In this document: positions 45,267-54,552 of the stretch, piece after piece
Numbering within the stretch: position 1 is the first letter of the stretch
Layout of the letters: each line of letters opens with the position of its first letter
Assembly: GCA_900546255.1 (NCBI GenBank)
Contig: URCB01000003.1
Span: forward strand, 27,748-91,747
DNA from: an uncultured Eubacteriales bacterium
GTDB taxonomy: Bacteria > Bacillota > Clostridia > Oscillospirales > Oscillospiraceae
Reading direction: 5' to 3'
DNA length: 64,000 bases
Notes under the pieces: generated by a model
Told to the model about the DNA's origin: nothing
Databases searched by the model: none
The model's input: only the letters and a program-made list of their open reading frames with translations
Made by a program: the position numbers and the translations under genes

Positions 45267-45301
45267 AAGACGCGGGGGAGCAAGCTGCTCCCCCGCGTCT
45301 T
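45267..45301. terminator. Bidirectional terminator
   Basis: AAGACGCGGGGGAGCA (45267-45282), AGC loop, then the exact complement to 45301. Separates the convergent GH3 and PepSY genes. Confidence 0.8.
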
Positions 45302-45332
45302 ATCCATTTGGTCGGTTGTTGTGCCACTTCGG

Positions 45333-46130
45333 TCATCCGTGGCGCTCCACGTCCCAGTCCCGGATGGCCCCGCTGTAGCCGTCGATGGTGAACTCGTACT
45401 CCGTGCCGTCGTAGTAGATGGTCCCCTCGTACTCCAGGCGGCCGTCGTCCCGGTCGGTCTCAAACTCGTAGATGTCGCTGGCGGTGGCGCCGGGGACCTC
45501 GGCCAGGGCGATCTCCTTGGCCCGGTCGGCGGTGATGGCGGTGGTGCTGCCGCTCTGGCTCTGTCCCTGGTACCCCTCGGCGTCGTAGTCGTAGGAGAGG
45601 ACGTCGCCGGTGTTCGCGTCGATCTCGTAGTCGTACTCGGTGTAGTCGGCGGTGTAGAACTCCACGTCGTAGCACTGGCGACCGTCGTCATAGTCCAGGT
45701 GGCTGCGGATAAAGGTCACCTGGTCGGCGGTGAGGCCGGCGTGTTCCAAGGCGATCTCCCGGGCCCGGTCCTCGCTGACGGCGGCGTTGGCGGCGGCAGC
45801 TCCGCCGGGGTTGGCGGCGGCGGAGCCGTCGTCGGCGGCCTTCTGGCTGTGCTGGATCACCGTGCCGGTGAGGGCGTCGATGTCATAGTCATACTCCTGG
45901 CCGCCGGCGGTGAAGTCCACCTCGTAATAGACGGTGTTGTTCCGGCTCTCCAGCTCGGCAGAGGTGAAGGCGGCGTCGGCCTCGCCGATGCCGGCGGCCT
46001 CCAGGGCGATGGCCTTGGCGGCGTCGGCCCCGATGTAGTCGGCCTGCTGGGCGGTGGACTGGGTGCAGCCGGCCAGGGTGAGGGCCAGCAGGGAAGCGGC
46101 ACAGGCGCTGAGAAGCATCTTCTTTTTCAT
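45333..46130 (-). CDS. PepSY-repeat lipoprotein
   Basis: The ATG at 46130, after AAAGGAG, gives 265 residues with a lipobox (LLALTLAGC). Three PepSY-like repeats are visible, each helix plus strands: ADAAKAIALEAAGIGEAD...YYEVDFTAGGQEYDYDIDA, then DRAREIALEHAGLTADQ...YDVEFYTADYTEYDYEIDA, then DRAKEIALAEVPGATAS...YEGTIYYDGTEYEFTIDG. PepSY domains often inhibit extracellular peptidases or sense the envelope. It lies beside a two-component system and may be its target or input. Confidence 0.88.
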   Translation of the reverse strand: MKKKMLLSACAASLLALTLAGCTQSTAQQADYIGADAAKAIALEAAGIGEADAAFTSAELESRNNTVYYEVDFTAGGQEYDYDIDALTGTVIQHSQKAADDGSAAANPGGAAAANAAVSEDRAREIALEHAGLTADQVTFIRSHLDYDDGRQCYDVEFYTADYTEYDYEIDANTGDVLSYDYDAEGYQGQSQSGSTTAITADRAKEIALAEVPGATASDIYEFETDRDDGRLEYEGTIYYDGTEYEFTIDGYSGAIRDWDVERHG

Positions 46131-46218
46131 GGTAGGGATCTCCTTTCCTTTTGTTGATGGCATCGTACCACGGCAACATGAAAGAAACATGAAATCGAGG
46201 GGGAAATTTTTCAGAAAC

Positions 46219-47571
46219 TCAAAGTTTTTTCTCCCGGGGCAGAAGCAGGGTAAAGGCGCTCCCCCGGCCGGGGGAGCTGTCCAGGGTGACGGTGCCCCCG
46301 TGGAGCTGGGCGATCTTTTTCACCATGGCCAGGCCCAGACCGGCCCCGCCCCCCTCCCGGCGGGAGGGGTCCACCTGGTAAAACCGCTGCCAGACCTTCT
46401 CCTGCTGGTCCTCCGGGATGCCGATGCCATCGTCCCGGACCTGGAGGCGGGCGGTGTTCCCCTTCCCCTCCAGGGTGACCCACACATGGCCCTGGGGGGT
46501 GCCGTACTTGAACCCGTTGTCGATGAGGTTTTGCAGCAGCCGCCGCAGCAGGCCGGCGTCCCCCCGGACCCAGACCGCGCCCCCCACCTGGCAGAACAGC
46601 CGCTGCCGGGGATGGGGCTGCTCGGCGCACACCCCCTCCACCAGGGCGGCCAGGTCCAGGGGCTCCAGGCGGAGGCCCTCGGTGCCCTGGTCCAGGCGGG
46701 TGATGCTCAGCAGCTGCTGGATGAGCTCGGCCATCCGGTCGGCCTGGCGGTGGATCATGGCCAGGGTCTCCCGCTGCTCCTCGGGGGTCTCCCCGTACTT
46801 CTCGGCGTACTCACAGGCGCTCTTGATGACGGACACCGGGGTGCGCAGCTCGTGGGAGGCGTCGGCGGTGAACTGCTTCTCGGCCTCGAAGGCCCCCTCC
46901 AGCCGGGCGAACATCTGGTTGAAGGTGGCCGCCAGGCGGCTGAACTCGTGGTCCCCCGGGGGCACCGCCACCCGGGCGGAGAGGTCGGCGGCCTCGTTGA
47001 TGGCCGCGGCGGTGGAGGTGATCTCCTTCAGGGGCCGGAAGGCCCGGCGGGCGATGCCGTAGCCCCCCAGGGCCGCCAGGAGGAGGAAGGCGGGCAGGGT
47101 CACCATGGCGATGAACATGAGGTTGGTGAGCAGCTGGGGGTTCTCCGGGGCCTCCAGAATCCCCCGGACCCACAGGCCGCTCTCCCAGCTGTTGGGCAGC
47201 CAGAAGTCCATCACATAGTACCGGGCCCCGGCCACGTCCACCGGGCGGTTCTGGCCGTTCTGGAAGGGCTCCGCCGCGGTGAAGGACACCGGCACCTGGC
47301 CGGCCAGCAGGGCCTGGCTTTGGCTGTAGACCAGGGTATACACCCCGTTTTGGTAGAAGGAGAAGTCCTCCCCCAGCTGGAGGGATCCGTCGGCCCCCAG
47401 GGAGACCTGGCTCAGGTTCTCCCGAAGGGTGGTCTCCAACTGGTCCATGGCCGTCTGGCGGGAGACGGCCCCGCTGATCACCAGGAGGAAGACCAGCAGC
47501 AGCCCCGCCATCCCCGCCATGAGCAGGGTGTACCACAGGGTGAGCCGGACCTGGACGCTGCGCCGCTTCAT
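46219..47571 (-). CDS. Sensor histidine kinase
   Basis: The 450-residue kinase has two membrane helices (~11-35 and ~152-172) around a ~115-residue outer sensor, then HAMP, HisKA with FTADASHELRTPVSVI, and HATPase with NLIDNGFKYG, DDGIGIPEDQ and GGAGLGLAMVK. Overlaps the response regulator by 4 nt. The sensor region is unlike known ligand domains; the PepSY neighbour suggests an envelope signal. Confidence 0.93.
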   Translation of the reverse strand: MKRRSVQVRLTLWYTLLMAGMAGLLLVFLLVISGAVSRQTAMDQLETTLRENLSQVSLGADGSLQLGEDFSFYQNGVYTLVYSQSQALLAGQVPVSFTAAEPFQNGQNRPVDVAGARYYVMDFWLPNSWESGLWVRGILEAPENPQLLTNLMFIAMVTLPAFLLLAALGGYGIARRAFRPLKEITSTAAAINEAADLSARVAVPPGDHEFSRLAATFNQMFARLEGAFEAEKQFTADASHELRTPVSVIKSACEYAEKYGETPEEQRETLAMIHRQADRMAELIQQLLSITRLDQGTEGLRLEPLDLAALVEGVCAEQPHPRQRLFCQVGGAVWVRGDAGLLRRLLQNLIDNGFKYGTPQGHVWVTLEGKGNTARLQVRDDGIGIPEDQQEKVWQRFYQVDPSRREGGGAGLGLAMVKKIAQLHGGTVTLDSSPGRGSAFTLLLPREKKL

Positions 47572-48257
47572 GGGGCCTTCCCCCCGGCGGGGGGCCGGAT
47601 GGCCCAGCCCATGCCCCGGACGGTGTGGAGGAGTTTCTCCCCCCGGCCCTCGTCGATCTTCTTCCGCAGGCGGCTGAGGTAGCCGTCCACGTTGTTGGAA
47701 CTGCCGGCGTACTCATAGTTCCAGATCTGGTCCTCGATCTGCTCCCGGGACAGGACGGTGCCCGGGTGGCGCATGAGATACTCTAAAATGGCAAACTCCT
47801 TGGGCAGCAGGGCGATCTCCTCCCCGCCCCGGGTGACCCGCCGCTGGGCGGTGTCCAGGGTGAGGTCCCCCACGGTGAGGGTGTTGGTGCGCTGGCCCAC
47901 GTGCTTCCGGGTCATGGCCCGGAGCCGGGCCAGCAGTTCGTCAAAGTCGAAGGGCTTGACCAGGTAGTCGTCCGCCCCCAGGTCCAGGCCCTTCACCCGG
48001 TCGGCCACACTGTCCCGGGCGGTGAGGAAGAGGACGGGAGTGTCCATCCCCTGGCTCCGCATCTCCTGGACCAGGGTGTAGCCGTCCTTCCTGGGCATCA
48101 TCACGTCCAGCACCAGGGCGTCGTAGGCCGTCTCCTGGAGGTAGAGCAACGCCTCCTCCCCGTCATAGCAGCCGTCTACGGTGTAGCCGGCCTTGGTGAG
48201 CACTTTTTGCAGCAGGCGGTTCAGGTCCCGCTCGTCCTCTGCCACCAGCAGGCGCAT
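47568..48257 (-). CDS. OmpR-family response regulator
   Basis: Start at ATG 48257 after AAGGAGG, 229 residues. The receiver has VAEDERDLN, the phosphorylated aspartate in LVLDVMMPRKDG, TARDS and VKPFDFDEL. The winged helix has LPKEFAILEYLMRHPGTVLS and SNNVDGYLSRLRKKI. Partner of the downstream kinase. Confidence 0.95.
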   Translation of the reverse strand: MRLLVAEDERDLNRLLQKVLTKAGYTVDGCYDGEEALLYLQETAYDALVLDVMMPRKDGYTLVQEMRSQGMDTPVLFLTARDSVADRVKGLDLGADDYLVKPFDFDELLARLRAMTRKHVGQRTNTLTVGDLTLDTAQRRVTRGGEEIALLPKEFAILEYLMRHPGTVLSREQIEDQIWNYEYAGSSNNVDGYLSRLRKKIDEGRGEKLLHTVRGMGWAIRPPAGGKAP

Positions 48258-48348
48258 GGGGTGTTCCTCCTTCTCATGGCCGGGTCCAAGTCCCGGCGCG
48301 ATTGCGTTCATTATACCACAGCTTCCCTCGCCACGCCAGAGGCAAAGC

Positions 48349-48376
48349 GAGAAGGGGGACAGCTGTCCCCCTTCTC
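48349..48376. terminator. 28-nt perfect palindrome
   Basis: GAGAAGGGGGACAG followed at once by its exact complement, between the macro-domain remnant and the response regulator. It may form a stem or cruciform; no T run follows on either strand. Confidence 0.5.
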
Positions 48377-48610
48377 AGGCGTTTTCGGGTGGTCGATGGG
48401 CTGGGTAGATGGCACTGGCCGTGGCCTCTGCCCCCTTGAGGCCCTCCGGGTGGCTGCGGGTGACTTCCACCGCCAGCAGGGGCTGGGCCCAGCAGCGGCA
48501 TAGATGGCCTGGCCGGCGCCCCGGCCGATGCGGGGACAGGTGGTTGGCCGGGTTGACGGCGGCATCCGCCGGACCTTCTCCCTGCCGTTTCGGAGGATCT
48601 GAAAGGGCAT
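48377..48610 (-). pseudogene. Decayed macro-domain protein gene
   Basis: No single open frame fits, but alternating two minus-strand frames recovers family pieces in order. These are MPFQILRNGREKVR from ATG 48610, then ADAAVNPANHL, then IGRGAGQAIYAAAGP, then LLAVEVTRSHPEGLKGAEAT. They follow the macro domain start (MPFxIxRNDITKVxADAIVNxAN...GxGxDxAIYxAAG...LL). Macro proteins remove ADP-ribose groups. The gene is frameshifted at least twice and truncated after about 75 residues. Confidence 0.55.
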
Positions 48611-48642
48611 GGCCCCTCTTGTCCCCTGCAGCCGAGGCAAGA

Positions 48643-50040
48643 TCAGTGGTGGAAGCCCCCCGCCTCTTGCTGGGTCAGGTTGCTGCCCACCCCGTGGCGG
48701 GCGAAGTAGTCCACCGTGCGGCGGAAGTCCTCCAGAAACAGCCGGGCCATATTCAGCCCGAAGCCTTGACGAACCAGGATCCGCTGGACTACCGTCCCCT
48801 CCGCCCCTGGTGGCAAGGCATAGGCGGGCACCTGCCAACCCCGGTTGCGCAGCCGGTCGGCAAAGTCGTAGAGGTTGAAGGGCACGTCCGCCCCCTCCTC
48901 CAGGGTCCAGGTAAGGGCGGGGATGCCCTCCACGGGGTCCCCCCGATAGAGCAGGCGGAAGGGACCGGCAGCCTCAATCTCTCGGGCCAGGTACTGGGCG
49001 GTTTTATAGCAGTTCATGTGGATCTTCCGGTAGCCAGCAAAGCCCAGCCGGAGCAGTTGGTAGTACTGGCAGATCACCGGCCCCGCCGGTCGGGAGAAGT
49101 TTAACTGGAACACCGCCATGTCGCCCCCCAGGTAGTTGACGTGGAACATAAGCTGCTCCGGCAGATCCTCCCGGTCCCGCCACAGCACAAAGCCGCACCC
49201 CAGGGGGGAGAGGCCGAACTTGTGACCCGAGGCGCTGATGGACTTCACCCGGGGGTTGCGGAAGTCCCACTGGAGCTTCGGCGGGGCACAGAAGGGGGCT
49301 ACAAACCCGCCGGAGGCCCCGTCCACATGGACGGACAGGTCCCACCCCTTCTCCTGCTGGACCTGATCCAGGGCCTGGCAGATGGCCTCTACCGGCTCAT
49401 AGGCGCCGGTGAAAGTGAGGCCCAGGGTGGTGACCACCCCGATGGTGTTCTCGTCCAGGTAGGGCAGCATGGCCTCTGGGGTGATGGCCAGGCGGCCCGG
49501 CTCCATGGGCACCTGCCGCAGCTCGATGTCCCAGTAGCGGGCAAACTTCTCCCAGCACACCTGCACCGGGCCGGAGACCAAGTTGGGCCGGTCGGTGGGT
49601 TTACCCACCTGCTTCCGTGCCTGCTTCCACCGGAAGTACATGGCCAGGCCCCCCAGCATGCAGGCCTCCGAGGAGCCCACCGTAGAGGTGCCCACCGGGT
49701 GGCAGGACTCCGGGGCGTTCCAGAGGTTTGCCAGCATGTGGATACACCGGGACTCGATCTCCGTCGACTGGGGATACTCGTCCTTGTCGATGATGTTCTT
49801 GTCGATGCACAGGTCCATGAGTTGGCGGACCTCGTCGTCAGCGTAGGTCTGGCAAAAGGTGGCCAGGTTCTGCCGGGCATTGCCGTCTAGGAAGAGCTCG
49901 TCCCGGATGAGCTCCAGGATGACCTCGCTCTTGGATTCGTATCGGGGGACCCGGTACTTGGGCAGGGTCAGTTCGGACTCCGGGCTGCCGAAGATGGTCT
50001 CCTCCGACCGGCCACGGCCTCTGCCTCGTTGATGGATCAT
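48643..50040 (-). CDS. gadB: Glutamate decarboxylase
   Basis: At 465 residues this is the size of enteric GadB and shares its layout. PLP Lys274 lies in ISASGHKFGLSPLG, HVDGASGGFVAPF places the PLP aspartate and ESCHPVGTSTVGSSEACMLG the substrate/cofactor region. It turns glutamate into GABA, consuming a proton. The C terminus ends with histidines (GGFHH), as the pH gate of E. coli GadB does. No glutamate/GABA antiporter gene is in the window. TTGCAC/TACAAT promoter upstream. Confidence 0.96.
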   Translation of the reverse strand: MIHQRGRGRGRSEETIFGSPESELTLPKYRVPRYESKSEVILELIRDELFLDGNARQNLATFCQTYADDEVRQLMDLCIDKNIIDKDEYPQSTEIESRCIHMLANLWNAPESCHPVGTSTVGSSEACMLGGLAMYFRWKQARKQVGKPTDRPNLVSGPVQVCWEKFARYWDIELRQVPMEPGRLAITPEAMLPYLDENTIGVVTTLGLTFTGAYEPVEAICQALDQVQQEKGWDLSVHVDGASGGFVAPFCAPPKLQWDFRNPRVKSISASGHKFGLSPLGCGFVLWRDREDLPEQLMFHVNYLGGDMAVFQLNFSRPAGPVICQYYQLLRLGFAGYRKIHMNCYKTAQYLAREIEAAGPFRLLYRGDPVEGIPALTWTLEEGADVPFNLYDFADRLRNRGWQVPAYALPPGAEGTVVQRILVRQGFGLNMARLFLEDFRRTVDYFARHGVGSNLTQQEAGGFHH

Positions 50041-50075
50041 GGGCTGCCGCCTCCTTGTTCTCAGGGTATGGTTCC

Positions 50076-50104
50076 ATTGTACCTGGAAACCACCCGCCGT
50101 GCAA
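50076..50104 (-). promoter_or_regulatory. Promoter of gadB
   Basis: TTGCAC (50099-50104) and TACAAT (50076-50081), 17 bp apart, 35 nt before the start. Confidence 0.7.
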
Positions 50105-50167
50105 GGGGCAATCGCCTGGGCTGCAAAGAGGCGCGTCCTCAGGCCGGCCAGACCTCCGCAGACAGAG

Positions 50168-50195
50168 AAAACGCCGAGGGATTTTTTCCCTCGGC
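50168..50195 (-). terminator. Terminator of the wal operon
   Basis: On the minus strand GCCGAGGGA...TCCCTCGGC (50173-50195), then GTTTTCT. Confidence 0.85.
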
Positions 50196-50220
50196 TATAG
50201 ATGGTGGGATGGGCCGGCCC

Positions 50221-50715
50221 CTATTCCATCGGGGTCAGCGCTCCGCTGGCGCAGTCCAGCAGGAAGGTCCCCTGGTCGGTGGTGAGGGCCCACATGGGGG
50301 TGAGCACCGCCCGGTCGCCCTCCCCGCTGTACCGGTACCCCTCCTCAATGGACTGGATGGTGACCGTCTCCACCCCCAGGGCCGGCAGGCCCTGGACAAC
50401 GTACATCAGCAGGGTGGCTGCCGCCCGGGCCGGCTGGATCTCACAGTCGGCAGGCAGCCCCTCCTCCGGGAGGGCCTGCTGGGGCAGGAGCTGCCCAGTC
50501 AGATCCTCCGCCTGGGTGGAGAGGGCGGTCTCCCAGGGGACCACCGCCTCCGCCACGGAGACGTTGTGGTTTTCCAGGTAGAGCAGGATCTGCTGGCGGG
50601 TGGTGGCCTCATACGCCTGGGTCTGATGGTGCTGCAGCACCACGCTGCCCAACAGAAAGAGGTTGAGCACCACCAGCAGGAAGATCACCGTGAGTTTCAG
50701 TTTGGATCGTTCCAT
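50221..50715 (-). CDS. YycI-like regulator of WalK
   Basis: The 164-residue protein has one N-terminal membrane helix (LTVIFLLVVLNLFLLGSVV) and an extracellular part ending in VLTPMWALTTDQGTFLLDC, similar in size and place to YycI. In Bacillus, YycH and YycI bind WalK and restrain it. Last gene of walRK-yycHI. Confidence 0.75.
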   Translation of the reverse strand: MERSKLKLTVIFLLVVLNLFLLGSVVLQHHQTQAYEATTRQQILLYLENHNVSVAEAVVPWETALSTQAEDLTGQLLPQQALPEEGLPADCEIQPARAAATLLMYVVQGLPALGVETVTIQSIEEGYRYSGEGDRAVLTPMWALTTDQGTFLLDCASGALTPME

Positions 50716-50727
50716 GGTCTGCCCTCC

Positions 50728-52014
50728 TCAGCTCCTCTCCCGGACGGTCCAGTCGGCGGTGATTTCCGGGGTGGTGTCGTCGTCTCGGTAGCAAAGCTGC
50801 AGCTCCTTCCCGGTTTGGCCCAGGGCGGTCACCGCGGCGGCCGCCTGCCGCTCCGGCAGGGCCCGCTGGGTCCGGTCGGTGGCGGTGTAGGTGCGCAGGC
50901 AGATGGTAAAGGAGGTGAGGGCGCTGTCGGAAAAGACGAACTGGGCCCCCCAGCCCTCCTCCCCCAGCTGGACTTGGGCGCCGTCCAGCAGGTAGCAGAA
51001 GGTGAGCTCCACCGTCTCGTCCTCCAGGGTTTCGATGGACTGGCAGAACATCCGCCCCTCCCCCAGCTGGCCGGCGGTGACCAGGTCCAGCACCTCCTCC
51101 GCCTTGATCTGCAGATCCTTCTCCCGCTGGGAGAGGGCCTGGAACCGGGCCTGGCTGCTGTCCGAGGCGTGGTAAATGATCTTCCCCTCCTCTTGGATGC
51201 GCAGGGTGTCCGACCCCTCCTGCATCACGGTGCCGTCTGCCGACTCGTAGATGGTGAGGGCCCGGGTGTTGAAGTCCAGGGCATCCAGAAGGGCGGTCCG
51301 CTCTGCCTCCCCCCAGGAGGCCACGGGGTTGGCGGCGGTGTACACCGTGGTGGTGGGGGGCTGGTCCAGGAGGATGCCATAGGGCGCCAGCACCTGGGCC
51401 AGTTCCGGCACCTCGAAGACGAACTGCCCGCCGTTGGGCTGCAGCCCATCCAGGGAGGCCGGCAGGGTGAGGGTAGCGTCCTGAATCTGCCCGGCGTAGT
51501 AGTCCCCCGTCTCCTCGTTGTAGTAGTAGACCATATCTGCCCGCCCCCCCCGGGTGGTGAGGAGGAAGAAGCGGGCCGCCCCCTCCCCCTGGCCGCTCTG
51601 GGCGGTGAAGGAGACGTTATACAAAAAGTCGTAAAAAACCCACGGCCCGCTCTGGGCGATGGCCTGCTGCCACACCTCCTGGGTGACGGTCCGGGGGGAC
51701 TCCATGGCCTCGATGGAGTCGGTGAGCAGTTCACTCAGCCCGCTGGCATAGAGCTGGTCCACCAGGGTTTGGTCGTACTGGGCCCCATAGCGCCCGTCGT
51801 CCAGCTGCACCATCAGCCGCACCGGGGTGCCCCGGGAGAGGGCGGTGTTCTGCACCCCGGTGAATACGCTCTCCCCGCTGGTGCCGGCGCCCTGGCCGGC
51901 GAAGTTCTGCACCAGCCCGGACTGGTAGACCAGAAACAGGGCCGAGCAGACCAGCAGGACGATGATTCCATTTTCCAGCCGGTCAATGGTCCGGCGGCTC
52001 CATGCTTTTTTCAT
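50728..52014 (-). CDS. YycH-like regulator of WalK
   Basis: ATG at 52014 (overlapping walK by 4 nt) gives 428 residues. An N-terminal helix (GIIVLLVCSALFLVYQSG) anchors a large extracellular domain with VRLMVQLDDGRYGAQYD and VFYDFLYNVSFTAQSG. Length and position match YycH; direct sequence motifs are weak, so context carries much of the call. Confidence 0.75.
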   Translation of the reverse strand: MKKAWSRRTIDRLENGIIVLLVCSALFLVYQSGLVQNFAGQGAGTSGESVFTGVQNTALSRGTPVRLMVQLDDGRYGAQYDQTLVDQLYASGLSELLTDSIEAMESPRTVTQEVWQQAIAQSGPWVFYDFLYNVSFTAQSGQGEGAARFFLLTTRGGRADMVYYYNEETGDYYAGQIQDATLTLPASLDGLQPNGGQFVFEVPELAQVLAPYGILLDQPPTTTVYTAANPVASWGEAERTALLDALDFNTRALTIYESADGTVMQEGSDTLRIQEEGKIIYHASDSSQARFQALSQREKDLQIKAEEVLDLVTAGQLGEGRMFCQSIETLEDETVELTFCYLLDGAQVQLGEEGWGAQFVFSDSALTSFTICLRTYTATDRTQRALPERQAAAAVTALGQTGKELQLCYRDDDTTPEITADWTVRERS

Positions 52015-53786
52015 CGGTCCGGCCCCTCCCGCTTCAGCTCCAGGCGCAGGGTGGTGCCGGGGCCCGGCCGGTCCACCAGGGTCAGGCTGCCCTGGTGCTG
52101 GCGGACGATCTCCTGGGCGATGGACAGCCCCAGGCCGGTGCCCCCGGACTCCCGGGAGCGGGCCTTGTCCACCCGGTAGAACCGCTCGAAGATCCGGTCC
52201 CGGTCCTCGAGGGGGATGCCGATGCCGTTGTCGGCCACCTCCAGCCACACCCGGTCCGGGGTGCAGCCGGCAGTGAGCACGATCCGCCCCCCGTCGGGGG
52301 TGTACTTGATGGCGTTGGACAGGACGTTCATCACCACCTGGGAGATCCGCTCCCGGTCGGCCCGGATGGCGGGCAGGCCGTCGGTCCCCTCCAGGCGGAG
52401 GGTGTGGCCCCGGCGCTGGGCCTCGATGCGCATGGCCTGGCAGCTCTCCTCCAGGAGGCCGGCGAAGGGGAAGGTGGTCAGGTTCAGCTCACTGTGCCCC
52501 GAGTCAAACCGGGACAGGGTGAGCAGGTCCTGGACGATGTGGGTCATCCGGTCGCTCTCGCTGAGAATGACCCCCAGGAAGCTGGCGGTGGTGTCCGGGG
52601 GCAGGTCGGGGTTCTCCGCCAGGGTCTCGGCGTAGCTGCGGATGTTGGTGATGGGAGTGCGCAGCTCGTGGGAGACGTTGGCCACGAACTCCTTGCGCAT
52701 AGTCTCGTTCTTCACCTGCTGGGTGACGTCGTGGACCACCACCAGCACCCCCACCTGCTTTTCCCGGTTGAAGGGGGCCAGGAGGAGCAGGAGGATCCGC
52801 TCCCCCCAGACGGTTTCGATCTCCAGGCAGTCCCGGTCGGTGGTGAGCACGGTCTCCAGGGGGACCATGTCCTGGAAGAGGTCCCCATAGGTCACCGCCC
52901 CGCCCACCGGGATGGCCTGGCCCAGCATCTCCTCGGCGGCGGGGTTGGAGTGGATGACCTCGCCGCTCTGGTTGAAGGCCACCACCCCGTCGGTCATGTG
53001 GAGGAAGAGGGTGGAGAGCTTGGTCCGCTCGCTCTCCACCTCCTGCAGGGTGGACTGGAGCTGGCGGGACATGGCGTTGAAGGCGTTGGTGAGCACGCCG
53101 ATCTCGTCGTGGGACTCCACCTGAATCTCGTGGCCAAAGTCCCCCTCGGCCACCCGCTGGGCCCCCCGGGTCAGGGCCCGGATGGGGGTCACCATGGCCC
53201 GGGAGAGGAGGAAGGACAGCAGCACCGAGATCACCAGCCCAAAGACCAGGGCCTCGATGATCAGCTGGAAGAGCTGGTTGTTCAGCTCCCGCACGGTGGC
53301 CCGCTGGTCCAGGATGTAGATGACATAGTCCTCCTCCCCCCGGCTGATGGGCAGGGCCAGGTCCATGTAGCTGGCGGTGAGGTCACTCTCGTCCCCCTCC
53401 CGCTTCTCGTTGAGAGCGATGAGGAGGTTGGGGGTGATCTCCTCCAGCGTGTCCCCCGCGTCGTCGTCGGAGCTGGAGAGGATCTGGCCGGTGTCCCCGT
53501 CCAGAAGGTAGTAGTTCCGGTTCTTGCCGTCCACTCCCAGGGGGCCCATTTTGGCCACCAGGATCTCGTCGATGGCTTGGACGCCGTCGGTCTCCCCCTC
53601 CCGGGCGGTGACCAGGTCCCGGATGAACTCCGTGTCCTGGCTGAACACCTCCACCATTTGGGTGTAGAACTCATTGAGGTAGAACCGGTTCACGGAGTTG
53701 ACCAGAAAGGCCCCGGCGATGGTCATCAGGCAGACCACCAGCAGAATCATAATCAGCACCAGTTTGATGTGCAGGCTGCGCAGCAT
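52011..53786 (-). CDS. walK: WalK-like sensor histidine kinase
   Basis: The 591-residue kinase has helices at ~10-30 and ~178-198 enclosing an extracytoplasmic PAS-like sensor, then HAMP, a PAS domain (SERTKLSTLFLHMTDGVVAFNQSGEV), HisKA with FVANVSHELRTPITNI, and HATPase with NVLSNAIKYTPDGG and GTGLGLSIA. This HAMP-PAS-kinase order is that of WalK, which controls cell-wall hydrolases. It lies 27 nt after walR. Confidence 0.92.
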   Translation of the reverse strand: MLRSLHIKLVLIMILLVVCLMTIAGAFLVNSVNRFYLNEFYTQMVEVFSQDTEFIRDLVTAREGETDGVQAIDEILVAKMGPLGVDGKNRNYYLLDGDTGQILSSSDDDAGDTLEEITPNLLIALNEKREGDESDLTASYMDLALPISRGEEDYVIYILDQRATVRELNNQLFQLIIEALVFGLVISVLLSFLLSRAMVTPIRALTRGAQRVAEGDFGHEIQVESHDEIGVLTNAFNAMSRQLQSTLQEVESERTKLSTLFLHMTDGVVAFNQSGEVIHSNPAAEEMLGQAIPVGGAVTYGDLFQDMVPLETVLTTDRDCLEIETVWGERILLLLLAPFNREKQVGVLVVVHDVTQQVKNETMRKEFVANVSHELRTPITNIRSYAETLAENPDLPPDTTASFLGVILSESDRMTHIVQDLLTLSRFDSGHSELNLTTFPFAGLLEESCQAMRIEAQRRGHTLRLEGTDGLPAIRADRERISQVVMNVLSNAIKYTPDGGRIVLTAGCTPDRVWLEVADNGIGIPLEDRDRIFERFYRVDKARSRESGGTGLGLSIAQEIVRQHQGSLTLVDRPGPGTTLRLELKREGPDR

Positions 53787-53813
53787 GGTTCTCCCCCTCT
53801 CTGCCCTGCCGGG

Positions 53814-54530
53814 TCACGGCTCCTGCTGGAAGTAGTATCCCGCCCCCCGGCGGGTAATGATGTATTTGGGCTGGGCGGGGTCGTCCTCCACCTTTTCCCG
53901 CAGGCGGCGGATGGCCACGTCTACCGCCCGGACGTCCCCCACATAGCCCTCATAGTTCCACACCCGCTCCATGAGCTCCTGCCGGGAAAAGACCCGGCCG
54001 GCGTGGGAAGCCAGATAGGCCAGCAGCTCAAACTCCCGGGGGGTGAGCTCCAGGTCCGCCCCGTCCTTGGTGGCGGTGGCCTCCCCCTTTTGGATCACCA
54101 GGCGACCGAAGCGGAGTTCCTCCCCCTCCGGCGCAGGGGCCGGGGTCTGGGGGGCCATGGCCGCCCGGCGGATGTTGGCCTTTACCCGGGCCATCAGCTC
54201 CCGGATGGAGAAGGGCTTGGTGATGTAGTCGTCCGCCCCCAAATCCAGGCCCAGGATCTTGTCCTTTTCCGCCTCCCGGGCGGTGATGATGATCACCGGG
54301 GTGCTTCTCCCCTGGTCCCGCAGGCGCTTGCACACCTCGAACCCGTTCATCTTGGGCAGCATCAGGTCCAGCAGGATCAGGTCGGGGGCCTCCTGGAGGG
54401 CCAGTGCCAGCCCCACCTCCCCGTCGTAGGCCTCTTGGGTGTCGTACCCCTCCTTGCGGAGGTTAAACCGGAGGATGTCCACAATGTTCTTCTCGTCCTC
54501 CACGATGAGGACCCGTTGTTTCTTCTCCAT
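53814..54530 (-). CDS. walR: WalR-like response regulator
   Basis: Start at ATG 54530, preceded by GGAGG; 238 residues. IVEDEKNIVDILRFNLRKEG, phosphoacceptor in LILLDLMLPKMNG, and TARE then TKPFSIRELMARVKANIRR are near-identical to the WalR pattern. The DNA-binding end includes TPREFELLAYLASHAGRVFS and VGDVRAVDVAIRRLREKVE. Confidence 0.93.
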   Translation of the reverse strand: MEKKQRVLIVEDEKNIVDILRFNLRKEGYDTQEAYDGEVGLALALQEAPDLILLDLMLPKMNGFEVCKRLRDQGRSTPVIIITAREAEKDKILGLDLGADDYITKPFSIRELMARVKANIRRAAMAPQTPAPAPEGEELRFGRLVIQKGEATATKDGADLELTPREFELLAYLASHAGRVFSRQELMERVWNYEGYVGDVRAVDVAIRRLREKVEDDPAQPKYIITRRGAGYYFQQEP

Positions 54531-54552
54531 GGCTGCCTCCTCTCCCGGCCGT

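Noticed and set aside
48258..48642. An intact gene in the 385-nt gap after glutamate decarboxylase
   Set aside because: No frame carries a recognisable protein throughout; only the frameshifted macro-domain pieces fit.
50029..52179. A 716-residue frame antisense to yycHI
   Set aside because: Composition and overlap with the wal operon show it is a shadow; no start signals.
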